DNA from: Echria macrotheca
Lineage: Eukaryota > Ascomycota > Sordariomycetes > Sordariales > Schizotheciaceae
Direction: 5' to 3'
NCBI GenBank assembly: GCA_030411725.1
Contig: MU839836.1
Location: 1-64,000 of the forward strand
Length of the DNA: 64,000 nucleotides
Every line of letters starts with the position of its first letter. Positions within the stretch are counted from its first letter, which is position 1. Both the position numbers and the translations under genes were made by a program. Positions 40,796-52,080 of this stretch are shown here, one piece after another. A model generated the notes under the pieces. It was not told where the DNA came from, searched no databases, and saw only the letters and a list, made by a program, of their open reading frames with translations.

Positions 40796-42487
40796 TCAGT
40801 AACCCTGCCCCGACGCATCGGAAGCGAAGAGCATCCGCAGAACATCAGCCGACGTGTCGGCGTCCTTTATCGCGCCGTGCCCCCACCCTTTCCTCCCGTC
40901 AAGAACCACGCAGTTGCGTATCTTTGAGCCCGTCTCGAGCGACAAATCATAGTCGACATACATGTCGTCCGGATACGCAATGGCACGCACCGGCACCTTG
41001 TTCTTGGCCAACTGCTGCTCGTCATAGAGCGCCGGCCAATCGGCCTTGCGGGCAAGCGAGTCTGCAACCTCACCCAGGGCTCCGACCGACGGCCCCGCCG
41101 TTGCCAGCATGAAGGGGTAGATCATCTCGCCCGAGAAGAAGAGACGTCTCGTGGCGCCGCCGCCGCTGCAACCCCCCGCGTCGAACCACTGGCTCTTCCC
41201 GCTGCCGTCCGTCTCGTCGTCCAACCACGCAAACTCGCCGTTGCCGTACTCCCGCCCCACGGCCTGGGCAGACCAGGCGGACGCGACGGCCGGCGAATGG
41301 CAGTAGATGGCCTCGTGCAGAACCCCATATAACGGACGCTCGTGCAGCCGGAAGCCGGAGCACGACTTCTTCCCGCCCTTTGCGCCCCGCGCCCTCCCTT
41401 GCAGCGCCGCATACTCGTCGACGGTTTCCTCGCTGAACGCCCTCTCTCCGAGTTCGCTGTTGTCACCTTCGCTGCCGTCTCTGAGGTCTCGCACCATGCG
41501 CTCGACCAGGAGATGCAGCTTGCGGAAAGCCTCGGCTGGGGTGGCATGTGCATCCGTCGAATCTGTCGTGACGCCCCCAAACGACCTCCCCAGCGTCATG
41601 AAGGTCTGAGCCGTCAGCCGATGTCGCCCTCTGCTCCCCTCAACGCGGAAGCTGTATCGCGTGGGATGCCTGTGCAGGTGCGACGCGATTAAGCGAACGT
41701 GGTCGACATCGTCGGGGTACGCCCGGTAGTACGCCTCGTTCCTCTCGGCCACGCGGTGGTACAAGCAGGCGTAGACCTCGTGGGGGGTCCTGCCTATCGG
41801 CGCGAGTCCGCCCGTAAGGTACACGGCCGCTAGAGAGGATGGCAGGAAGGAAAGGTAGGTCAGGGCGATCCACCCGCCAAATGACTGGCCCATAATTGTC
41901 CACTTGACTTGTTTGTGGGGGTTCCCACTGATGATCTGTGAGAGGCACAGTCTGATGGCCTCGAGATCCCGCGCGATGTTGTCCTGGCGGAAGAGGGAGA
42001 GGTATGCTGCTCGTTCCGACGTGGTGGCGCCCACGGAGGCGAGATGCGCGCTGTCGATGAAGGGGCGGCTGCGGCCCGTGCCGCGGTAATCGACATAGAG
42101 AACCTGGTAGCCCTGCTCGAGCGCGAAACGGTTCAACTCGGGGATGCGTCTGTGGTTGTTGCCGTCCCCGGGGCCCCCGCAGAGGTAGAGCAGAAAGGGT
42201 CGCCGACGGAGGATGCGCTTCCAGTGCGTATGGACCCAATCACTGGCCCAGCCTTCGAGATGCGGGTCGTCAGGGACAGAGTCCCGCGCGTAGACGAGTT
42301 TGGCGTGGAGGGTCAGGGTCTCGGTTTTAGGCAGGGTTCTCCGATGGTTCAGCGGGACATCAAACCACAACGACATGGATGCAAATCCTGTCTTTTGGCT
42401 GTCCTCGACATCGGGCACAGGATTCCCGGCCAGGACCGCCGGTTCAATGTCCATCCATCCCGGCAAGTTCGTTCTTGGGACTTCCAT
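40796..42487 (-). CDS. Proline iminopeptidase-like alpha/beta hydrolase, 563 aa
   Basis: Single exon from ATG 42487 (MEVPRTNLPGWMD); the longer frame to 42571 begins with TTG. It is an S33-family alpha/beta hydrolase, usually annotated as proline iminopeptidase, which frees N-terminal proline from small peptides. The oxyanion motif is LYLCGGPGDG (about 101-109), with CGGPG in place of HGGPG. A strand/turn motif DYRGTGRS lies at 133-140. The nucleophile is Ser202 in MGQSFGGW. The acid should be one of the Asp residues in RAIAYPDDMYVDYD (about 501-514) and the base is His537 in KGWGHGAI. Length is typical of fungal members, with a helical lid insert in the middle. It is probably cytosolic; no signal peptide. 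Confidence 0.88.
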   Translation of the reverse strand: MEVPRTNLPGWMDIEPAVLAGNPVPDVEDSQKTGFASMSLWFDVPLNHRRTLPKTETLTLHAKLVYARDSVPDDPHLEGWASDWVHTHWKRILRRRPFLLYLCGGPGDGNNHRRIPELNRFALEQGYQVLYVDYRGTGRSRPFIDSAHLASVGATTSERAAYLSLFRQDNIARDLEAIRLCLSQIISGNPHKQVKWTIMGQSFGGWIALTYLSFLPSSLAAVYLTGGLAPIGRTPHEVYACLYHRVAERNEAYYRAYPDDVDHVRLIASHLHRHPTRYSFRVEGSRGRHRLTAQTFMTLGRSFGGVTTDSTDAHATPAEAFRKLHLLVERMVRDLRDGSEGDNSELGERAFSEETVDEYAALQGRARGAKGGKKSCSGFRLHERPLYGVLHEAIYCHSPAVASAWSAQAVGREYGNGEFAWLDDETDGSGKSQWFDAGGCSGGGATRRLFFSGEMIYPFMLATAGPSVGALGEVADSLARKADWPALYDEQQLAKNKVPVRAIAYPDDMYVDYDLSLETGSKIRNCVVLDGRKGWGHGAIKDADTSADVLRMLFASDASGQGY

Positions 42488-45400
42488 GCCTTCTAGCTGT
42501 AGATGTACGTAAGTCGGGCTAATAGCGGCGGTGGAGAGAAGATTGTAGAGGATCAGGGGGCAAGTAAACAACGTCTTGACGGCTTGCTAGAAGGGGCAAA
42601 CGAATGCACGGGAGCAGCCAAGACCAAGCGGGAGGCGGCAAGGCTAATAATGATGGCATGCATCATCTTGGGTTGAGACTGAAATCACGGACGCACGCCA
42701 GGCTTTAAACAGTCCAGGTGGCCCTGCTAGCTGCCAAAGCGATGGTGCTGCTGTCCATCATGTTTACCGACCACCAGGGGCCGGGATGGGCGGAAGGCAC
42801 AGACACTCGACGATATGGGGCGACGAGGATCCCGATGAGCTCTGCACTACGCGGGCAAGGGGCCACACCGGCGCGTCCCAGTCGACTTGTCATATTCTTG
42901 TGCACTTCCAGGCTGGTGAGGGAGTCTCGTGGTCCGTCTTACCAGCGGTGATGGGGCATAGCACGACCCGAGCTAGATTCCGGCTGCTGGCATCAACCGA
43001 GGAATGGGGAGGGAAAAGATAGGATAGGTTGGGGGGCAGAGTAGCGGCATCATCATAGCATCGCACCGGTATAGGGGGAGGGTGGGTTGTACAGGGAGGC
43101 TAGCTCCACCCAGAGACACCATGGAAGGGTCCCACGCCGAGATATGAGGTTCGGGGGGGGCGCAAGGGTCTGCCTCTCCGGTGCACCAAGCGACAGGCCG
43201 GTAGCAAGGGGGCCTGGCGTGTAGGCCCCTGCGTGACGCGGGCACAGACACGCCGAACGTTCTACAGTGCTTCTTTGGCCGATGAGCGGCTGTGATACCC
43301 ACGGGCTTGGGACCTGTGCTCTTTTGGGTGGGCGGCTAGTTGAAATGACGATTTCGGTACCTGGCTGACATAGTCATAGGACATGAATTATTAAGCTATG
43401 GGTATGCCACTTGTGAAGGGCTTGGCAGGAGAAAAAAAGAGGGGCGGATTGGACATTTTGGGTTGGGCTAAAGTTGAAGATGGGGGTGGGTGGTAAAATG
43501 AGTGGGGGACTTTTGTGGACTGGACGTTACATGTGTTATGCACGAGGTCAACTACGTCAACTCTATTTCTCGATGTACAGGACAAAGGTAGATAAATAGT
43601 ACGGGCAACTAAAGACGAGCGCTGGATTACGCTGCTGAGGGGACACAAGTTCCCCGCATATGTCACAGAAGTATTTACAGACGGAAGAAACCGGAGAATC
43701 AGGAAGTCAAGTCCGCCATTGCCTATTCGTAACGAGACCGGAGATAGTCGGATACGAGACGGGGGCGTCAGCATGGAGTGCACTTATTCACGTTGATTTC
43801 GGGGGCGGACGGAATTACAGATTTGTCCATAGAGAGGAACCAGATAACCGCTGGGAGCTGATCTGCAAAATACGGCTTACTCATGCGATGGCGAGGGCGA
43901 TTGAAGCGCATTGTGCATGTTTTATTGGAGCATTTGGAGGAGACAATGATAGACATGATGGACATTCAAAACCTTGTCAAGTGACCCCCGTGTTTTCCGG
44001 ACACTGGATTTCTATGGTTGAGAAATGGGGCCCCGGCTAGGACGGGTTAAATATGGTCTCTTTCCATCCAGGAGATTGGTAGACGGTATAGTTAACTGTA
44101 TAAGATGCCACCTGATAAGAAATCTTTCAATTCCAAACGATGCGTTCCGTGGACGACCGGGTGGGATTTGGTGGCGGGTGACGTACCCCTGGCAGTGTCT
44201 CGATTAGCTGCAGCAAAACCCGTCAAGCCCGTCAGCTCGGCTGCGGGCCGCTTCTAGAACAGATGAACCAAAGAAAGGGGCGTAGCGGCCAAAACCAACT
44301 TTAGACACTGTTTGGTTTATCAGAGACAGACATGCAGGGAACAAAGCTTGGGCCTTTCTTGGACCTCATCCAAGGGATCTGAACATTTTCTCTTTTTTCT
44401 ACCAATTCAGCTGCCGCCGCAGCCGCCGCCTCAGGTCTCTGTTTTCCCCTGCTTGGTCGCTGGTGTCAAGAAACCCACAGACCCGTTGTCGCCCCACCAG
44501 CGGGCTGACCGAGGGGAGCGGGATGCAACTCTCTCAAATCTGGCGCCAACGAGACGCGGGAGAAGGAAAGAAGAGAGAGTTCGGACGTGCCAAGCCAGTG
44601 CATTTCCTCACCGAGAACCTGGTTCCTCCTTTTTTGATGTCCACATGACGTCGGAAGCGGACAGCAGGGTACTTTTTACCCCATCGAGGGCCTGAACTTG
44701 GTTTGGTGGAAGATCGGACGGGACCAAGTGGCAGGGGGGGTTCGAGTCCGATCCGCCGCCCTTAAATTTCAGCCGATATTCTGATTTCGATAATTTCTTT
44801 CAGCTGTCTGTGCGATTCCTGGCGCGGGTGTCACTGACCGCCAGTTCTCAGCACCTCCTAGAATAGGTCTTGGCTCCTCAGCTTTTTCTCTGCGATGTTC
44901 TGCCTGGGACAGGGTCTCGGCCTCTTGGCAGCTGTGACTGGGCCGAGAAAGCGAGGTGTCGGACCGGACAAATTGGGATGAAAATAACGTCCCGACAGCC
45001 TGATCGGACGGCTGCAATGGAAGCCTGAATGGAAGGACTCTAGTGGACAGGAGGCCCGAGGGATGGCGACCCCTTGTCCCATTGTCCGGCCCCGGTCCTG
45101 GATCTCGCCGCCGGCGATGCAGCAAGGCCCGCCCCTGTGCCCATGTTGACGGCCCCGCTTCCCTTGCTTCCATTGCTTCCCTGCTGGCCACGGAGCCACG
45201 TGCTGGTCTGACCGAAACGAGCCGCCGCCGCCGCCAGTGTTTCACCGCCTCGGTCGGCCGTCGATCGGCATCATGGCCTATTCGGGCATGGCCCAGCCCG
45301 GCACTTGGGGGCACTTCGATCGGCCCCAATACCCAAGGGCAAAAGGAGGGGGGGGCGTAACACGTAATCAACTGACAACCTACGTGCTGTATCTTCAACG

Positions 45401-46645
45401 TCAGTTGTTGCCTAGCGCGAGAGCATGCCTACATACGGAGTACCTAACTGGTAGGTTCTCTGTCTGCGAACAGAAAAATCGATAGGATGCCGGTGTCTAA
45501 TCCTGAGTAATTCCTGAGTAAGTCAGCATCGCCAAGCAGCGCGGTCGGCGACTGTCCCATCTCCAGTGCTTCCCATCCAACGCTTTGTTTGGAATCGGTC
45601 TGCACCCGCCGCGTCATCACAGCGGTGGAATTGCCTGATCGCGATCAGGAATCTTCGGACGTCATCTTGCAATCGCAAAGAGGTGAAGGGGTCTTCCAAT
45701 CGGAAACAGTGGGACAATGTCGCCTCCCTGAGGCATCCAATGCATATTGTCGGACATATTCGGGTGCCAAAGTGCAACTCTCAGCTCCAATAACTTCAAC
45801 CATGCAGCACTTTTGTGAATGCAACGGTAGCAACGTTGACAAAAAGCAGCACAGGCAGACCGCGCCCGGCTTGATGTCACAGACTACAGAACACGACGCC
45901 CCATGGCTGCGGTCAACCCCGGCGTCGACGTTGCGGCGCAAGAGATGGGCAGTACCGAGGCAGCGGCGCCCTCCCGAGGATGAAACCCGCTGCGGCGGGC
46001 AAAGGAACAAGAAAACGTGACAGAGCGGCACAAACATGTAGACGGACCAAAAAGGAAACAAAAAAGTTACCGTGAAACGCTGTGCCGTATCTAGACGTGT
46101 ACCCCGGACCACTGTCGGCCGCCCGACCGAGAACTACACCCAGTGGCTGTCCCCCTTCCAAATCACGAACAGGGAAAGAATCCAAGGGAGGAAAAGAGAG
46201 CAACCAACCACAGCTTGATCCATGAAAATCCAGGACGGCTCACACCGAGAGTTCGCCTTGTGTAACAGAACAGCAAAAGTTATTTTTCTCATCAACCTCT
46301 CCTTCCGGTCTACCAAAGTACTTGGGTAAGGAGGGTTGCACAATAGCAGGATACAACGACATGCTCTCTCGTGGCCCAGCCGCGGAAGTCCGCCCTGTAG
46401 GGCTTGTTCCACCCATCTCTATCAGTCCACATCGCCACTCTTCATCAAAGTCACTGTGTTGCGCTGGTACTAAAAAGTACAGTACATACGTATCTGTGTA
46501 CGATAACCGGTACCCCATCCACATTCACGGGATCCCCCAAAAGTCCCTCTGCACACCCATGTCCCAAAAACAGAAATATGCCACCTCAACGATGGGCATC
46601 TCCTCTATCTTCCCGTTCTCGGTATCAAATCGCAAATGCCGTACG
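42488..46645. other. 4.2-kb gene-poor region
   Basis: The longest gene-free stretch in the window. Open frames of up to 209 codons occur on both strands, but none shows a domain, splice continuity or credible composition. Part of 44300-45300 is GC-rich with short GCC runs, and 43060-43160 has several G-runs. The first part must hold the promoter of the hydrolase gene. A non-coding transcript or an unrecognised gene with many exons is possible. Confidence 0.5.
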
Positions 46646-48553
46646 CTAAGCGCGACCTTGGTGGCGGTGCGGATTTTTGGCCGTGGGCCAGGGCTCCAGG
46701 ATGAGCATGAGGCACTGTGTCGGCGGGTTTTCGCCATGTGTGTCAGCCGGGGTTCGACAGCGGACAAAAGACAGGCCGCTCCCTTTTGCCCACCTTCGTG
46801 TAACATGGACAGACAGCAAGCGCCACTGGTACCTTAAGGAACCCAGCTCGGCAGGGCGGGAACTGATATGGACGGAGGAAGGAAGAAGGATTGGAAATAG
46901 AAAGAAAAAAAAGAAAGGGAAACTCACCGTCCTCGTTTTGGTAGTCGTGTTCATGCTCTCAGTCACCTGCCTCTTCACCTCGGCATCCTTGGTGAATTCC
47001 TCGCGCTGCGCGACGCCGCGCTCGTCGATTACCGTATCGCGTACCCGTTTTGGCTTGGGCATGCCACCGAGCGAGGCGGCGCGGTCGACGGCATAGCGTA
47101 CTGTCGTATTACTACTCCCGTAATAGTTCTTGACTGTCGCCTTGACGCTGACCAGAAATGTCTGCAGCTTGTATCCGCGGAACGATCGAATCTTGACGTT
47201 GCGCAACGCGGCGGCCTTGGCTCGGTCCGGCGCGGTCAGGTTGTCTATGGCCAGATCGACTTGGTTGTAGTCGCCCTCGAGAACGAAGAGGATGGGGAAG
47301 GCTTCTGGGTCTCTGTCCTCGTTGCCGGGGTGTGTGGCTCGAAGGTGGTCGGCCCATGTCTTGATTTGATTGAACAATGCGAGCTCAAGCTGGGTGGTCA
47401 TGTCGGTGAGCTCCTTGACAAGACTGTTCTCCTCATCCGCGTTGTTCTTGACGTTTGAGTGATACAGACTGTACGACATGAGGACCCGGTAGCCTTTTGA
47501 CAGCGGCAGGTTGTCGTAAGTGACATGAGCGTGGCTGACGATCATTAACTTGTCCGCGTCCATCAGCGATGGCTGGAAGCACGCGTCCCGAGCGCCGTAG
47601 CCAATGGCTACATCCCCGCCCTGATAGTCGTTGTTGAGAATGATTGCAAGTGTGCCGATACGGTTGTCTTCGTCGCAGGGTCTGCAACCACAGACGTCAG
47701 TTTGATCGGCATGGAAGTCTTGATGGTAGTTTACGAGACGTACTCTGAGTAGTTGCGAAAAGTCGAAGTTGGATCGCAGACCTGAATGCCATGCAGATCT
47801 GTCTCAATTCGCGCGCGTTGCGCGTCAAAACCAAGATATTCTGTTGCAAAAAAGATTACGCGCTTCAGGTAGTCTCTCCAAGCAGAATCCTCTGTGATGG
47901 TGATGTGTTGACCGGGCATCAGCCAGGCCGGCTCGTACGGCTTGCCTCCCGCCCAACCAAGTCCAAGATCCTTTGTTCTTACCCTCCTAACTGCCCTTTT
48001 GAAACCGTCGACCTGCTTCGGATCCACGGGGAGCTTTAAAGTTCCAAACCCACGGATCTCGACCTTTGGCCACACAGATTCGACGTCATGCAACACGCCG
48101 CTGTGTGCGATATCCCATGGCTGGATTGAACCCAGTGCCGAGGTCACCAAGGCGGCAATTTCGGCGCTCTTGTCAAGTTTATCGGCCCTCGGGCTCATCG
48201 CCGCGCTGCTAGTTTCCTCCTCTTTCTCATCTTCGGCAGCCCAGTTGCTGTCGCTGCCATCGTCTTCGAGACCGAGAGACCTGGTCTCAGAAATTTGTAA
48301 CAACCCGGGATCGGAATCTCCGGAACCGACCGCAGCATCGTTGTTTGTGTACCGGCCGTTTCCGAGTCGACGACGTTTGACGGACTTGCGAGAGGGAGGA
48401 ACGCCTCCGGATTGAACCTGCATTCAGTCAGGTCAGCGAGATTGCGCCCGTCTTTTGGTAGGTATATACCATCCTTTTCCAGCTCTCCGCCGCCGCGGTG
48501 GCAGGTCTGGCGGTGAGGCTGCGTCCCCTGACAGGTTCATCATCGTCATCCAT
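46646..48553 (-). CDS. 2OG-oxygenase-like protein, probably degenerate, 563 aa
   Basis: Four exons on the minus strand: 48470-48553, 47744-48417, 46928-47681, 46646-46825. Introns of 52, 62 and 102 bp keep frame at every join. The middle has the fungal 2OG-Fe(II) oxygenase-like layout: GTLAIILNNDYQGGDVAIGYG matches the strand usually written GTLVVxLPS-x-GGEL, and SHAHVTYDNLPLSKGYRVLMSY matches the strand carrying the distal His before PVTSGYR. The expected HxD motif ahead of it is not visible (the aligned part reads TSTFRNYSE). The distal position has HAH in place of the usual CEHEV. It may be inactive or use different ligands. The N-terminus is acidic and Ser-rich; the C-terminal exon is basic. 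Function unknown. Confidence 0.7.
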
Positions 48554-50078
48554 CTTGCCTACCTACGGGTAATACACTTGACTTGTTAACGCGCCCAGCC
48601 CTAGGCGGGATCCAACTAGAAGGTTCGAGGAGGGGGAATCTCTGAGATAGCTGGATGAGGGGAAAAGGGGGCTATAATGTTGGAAACGGGGGGAACAGAG
48701 CCTGGGGGTGGGAGATGGGCTAGGTACCCGCGACACGCGCTCTGGTGGTCCCATTTGTGTTTTACAAATTGAAAGGAGTTCGGATACGAGATCACCATCT
48801 TCAAGAGCAGACGTAAAATAAAACGAAACTTACGTTGACGGTTATTCGGAAGGGATTGGAGAAGTTCCCAGAGATCGAAGCCACTTCCGGCGCGTGGGTG
48901 GTAATGAAGAGGAATCTGTTTGTGGCTGCAAGAAAGAGGAAGGGTTGAGCCGTATGCCGTGGATCACAGACAGTGCGCTCGCCGACACACTCTGAGTCTG
49001 GAGACCAGATGACAAGAGGGCGGTGGGCGGTGGTGGGTATGTTTGCTCGCAGGACCTGGTGGTGTCCAAGAGCTTTGTGTTGTTTGCTTTCTCAGTCGAG
49101 GTGCCTGAGGAGAAAGCGCGACAGTTATTGACACAAGACATCAACTCAAACAACACAACAGTGTCGACCTTGAAGAACCCTGGGCTTTGTCAATATACTC
49201 GTAGATGCCAGTCTTGTTTCTACCTTGTCTCTATGCTAACTTGCAATACAGCAAACATCCTGAGGCAGATAACCCTTCTAACCTATACATCGACGCCTTT
49301 GCCGTGGACACACAGCAAGCTTTGTCAAGAGATACCACCTGTTCCGCTGATGGAAAGACACGATTTCAGGAGTTCAGAAAGAATGGCTAGGATCATACTA
49401 TCATCAGTTGCTATCGTCCTCATTCAGGGCATTAAAGAGAGTACATTTTTGACACATGATGTTGGGACAGGACTCCAGTAGTTCCCGTCTGGTATTGACG
49501 CCGCAAGTCTCACAGCTTCAAGTGATTCTATCTTAGCCACCCCAGGGGATGCCCCAACCGCCTTATCATCCAGAGCAAGCCACTTGGAAATACCACAACA
49601 GGTACTGATTGCCTAACCTCCGGAGATAGGTAGTGTACATGGGAGGTTCAAATGCTAGCCATAATTCATGCCTGGGCTTCAAGGCAAACCGGTACACTCT
49701 CGCATGATGCATGCCACATCACCAAGCAGGTGAAATTAGGGAGTCGTGTTCTCTCAACATCTATTCCTACACTGACCGCTCTTTACGTGGAGGAACGTCA
49801 AAGGTAAAGGACAGCGAAACTTAATCAGGCTGGTATGTGTGCACTACTATACAGGACAAACTGCCCAGACCATGCTTTTCCCAAGACCAAGACTTAAAAT
49901 AGTGGATGTCTTCCAAAACCACAAACCCACAACTCCACGGTACTCCGTACTAGTATGTTTTCAAGGATACATCCCACCCAGAACTTCCCAGCCGAGGCAC
50001 ATGACATTTGCATCTCCTCAACGTATGCCGTCGACAGGAAGACCGATGCCGTTTCATCCACGCTCAGATATTCCACAT
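48554..50078. other. Intergenic, no gene seen
   Basis: 1.5 kb between two minus-strand genes. Some frames of 60-150 codons exist but lack family features and splice logic. The part next to 48553 is the promoter of the 2OG-like gene. Confidence 0.45.
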
Positions 50079-51241
50079 CTAAGCGGCGACGGCCTCCAGC
50101 TTTGATTCCCGTCCTGCCAGGTTCGTGGGCTTGGCGTTAGGGTTCTTCTTGTAGTAATTGTTGATGGCTGACTTGATCGCGTCTTCGGCGAGCATGCTGC
50201 AGTGGAGTTTCACAGGGGGCAAGCACTGGAATATTTGTCAGCACTACCGACATCCCTGATGAGGATGCACCTACCAGCTCCTTTGCGATTTCCGTGTTCT
50301 TAACCTTGGAAGCCTCCTCGAGCGTCATGCCCCGGACGAGCTCGGTGAGATAACTGGAAGACGCACTGTGAGGCGTCAGCATTGGGTCTGAGACAGGTCT
50401 CATGAAGTCGCAGATGAATGTGACGTCGCGTTTGTTTATGACCAGTCGGTCGATGTCGGGGACCCAGTCCATAGATAATTGTAACAGGAATGAGCCATCA
50501 ACGTTGGTCTACCGCTTTTTCTTCCTCCATGCAGAGTTGTTTACGGGTCGCAGCGGCTTGAGGGAAGCGGGTACTGAGCTTGAGCTGGCAATATCCGGAG
50601 GCAGAGCAATCTCAAACGAGTGAAAAGGGTCGAGAGCCAGGTGTTCGTATTTCCGGATGTCGAGCCGAGCCCCAGCAGCTGCGCACTGGTTTGGCTGCCA
50701 GTCTGCGATCACACCTCCGCTTGCTGGACACGCACAAGCGGTGGTCGTGCCTTGGAAGAAAATGTAAGAAGCGGAAGAACTTACATAGCGGAGCCACACC
50801 CAAACGTCTTGAACCGCACATCGCTGATGACCTTGGTCTCTGGATCAACCTTGATATGCAATCGCATCACGTCGCCGCACTGTTCCACATCTACCATCAG
50901 TATCCATTCGTCCACATTCCTAGCTTTCGCGCGGTAACCGTGTCGGGAGTACGTACAGCCGGGGCACCAACGAGGCCTTCGCCAACGGAAGAATCGGTCT
51001 TGTCGAGCGTTCCGACGTTTCTCGGCCGAGAGTAGTCTGGGGTTGTCCGTCAGAGCGTGCAAAGGCGACAAGGGGAGATGTGTTTGCGACAGGACTTACG
51101 ATCAAGGACCTTCTCATGGTAGCTCCTTCGGGCTGTGAAAGCGATTGCGGGGGCAACTTGGCGGGCAAGAGGAATGGCGACCGGTCGAAGCGAAGCGGCC
51201 AGAGCCCGTCCGGAGAGCGCGCGGGCAGATCTCGACAGCAT
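50079..51241 (-). CDS. ISU1: Mitochondrial Fe-S scaffold protein Isu1, 184 aa
   Basis: Five exons on the minus strand: 51100-51241, 50957-51036, 50785-50879, 50275-50365, 50079-50225; all phases agree. It is the IscU-type scaffold on which [2Fe-2S] clusters are built in the mitochondrial matrix, working with the Nfs1 desulfurase and Ssq1/Jac1. A basic, hydroxylated presequence (MLSRSARALSGRALAASLRPVA) ends before SYHEKVLDHYSRPRNVG. Cluster ligands are present: Cys75 (APACGD, with Asp77), Cys102 (KTFGCGSAIA) and Cys145 (LPPVKLHC). The chaperone-binding LPPVK motif is intact. One intron splits the Ile codon of GSAIA. It shares an 839-bp divergent region with UBP14. Length matches the family. 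Confidence 0.95.
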
Positions 51242-52080
51242 TTCGAAGTTTTCGGGACAACTATTGATCGAAATTTGCTTGTTCACGGAACAACAGTCGA
51301 AAATTCGCGTTGCAAAAGGCTGAGGTTGATGGAATGTGAGGTTACAGACAGTAGGTCGAAATCAGAGTTGGCGAGAATTGAGGAAAGAGATCCAGTTTGC
51401 TTCAAGATGCTGGGATTTGCGGGACTTGTCCATGATGACCGAAGAGGCGACTTTCTCCGCTGGATGGCCCAAGCTTTCACTAACAAAAGCGGGGTTGGAA
51501 ACGCGGGAAATACAACTAAAGAAGTTAGGTCTTTTATCTGACGCGCTAATTCGGGAGCCGGCGTCATTCCGACGTCGGTCGGCGCACCCCACACGCCGCG
51601 GAGATAAGATGATCTGATACGAGAGCCCAGCCAAGGGATCGTTGTGACATGCAACCCTGAACAAGATGCATGTTATTCATCAAGTGGCACTTGTTTGATA
51701 TGATGTTCTTCTAGAAGATGTGCCAAGCCGTGCTACGCTGTGCGATTCATATCGGTGACACGGCAAAGAAGAGAAACCGCGCAATCACGGGCCATCCAAG
51801 ACTGCAACTGCCACAGGCAAAATCTGTTAGTAGAAGATAAACCTTTACTAATTAGTTAGCAAGGAGAGACGTTGGGCGGTGAGAGCTGAGCTGGGCACGA
51901 GCCACCGGTGCCTGGCCACCAGCAGCCAGCTGCAATGCTGCATCATGGCGGGGTTGATCTGCCCCACGCCTGGCTGTGCAACTCTGAGCTTCCACCTTGC
52001 TGCAGTCAACATCGAAACTAGCAGCAACCAGCCGTTTCCAAACCCGCGGCGCTATATATCTTGTCTCTAAGATCCTGAAA
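51242..52080. promoter_or_regulatory. Divergent promoter region, ISU1 and UBP14
   Basis: 839 bp between the two start codons. No coding sequence is supported. No TATA box was recognised, which is common for housekeeping genes. Confidence 0.45.

Noticed and set aside
43660..44040. 126-codon open frame in the gene-poor gap
   Set aside because: Composition and lack of any motif suggest a chance frame; kept only as a lead for RNA-seq.
44725..44760. tRNA-like T-arm sequence (GGTTCGAGTCC)
   Set aside because: The flanking bases do not pair into a T-stem and no D-arm, anticodon arm or acceptor stem was found.
44312..45398. Open frames of 127-209 codons on both strands
   Set aside because: They overlap each other in GC-rich sequence, and none shows family features.
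46525..46806. Alternative last exon of the 2OG-like gene in another frame
   Set aside because: The acceptor at 46826 is in phase 0 with the frame that stops at 46646, so the alternative frame needs an extra shift.
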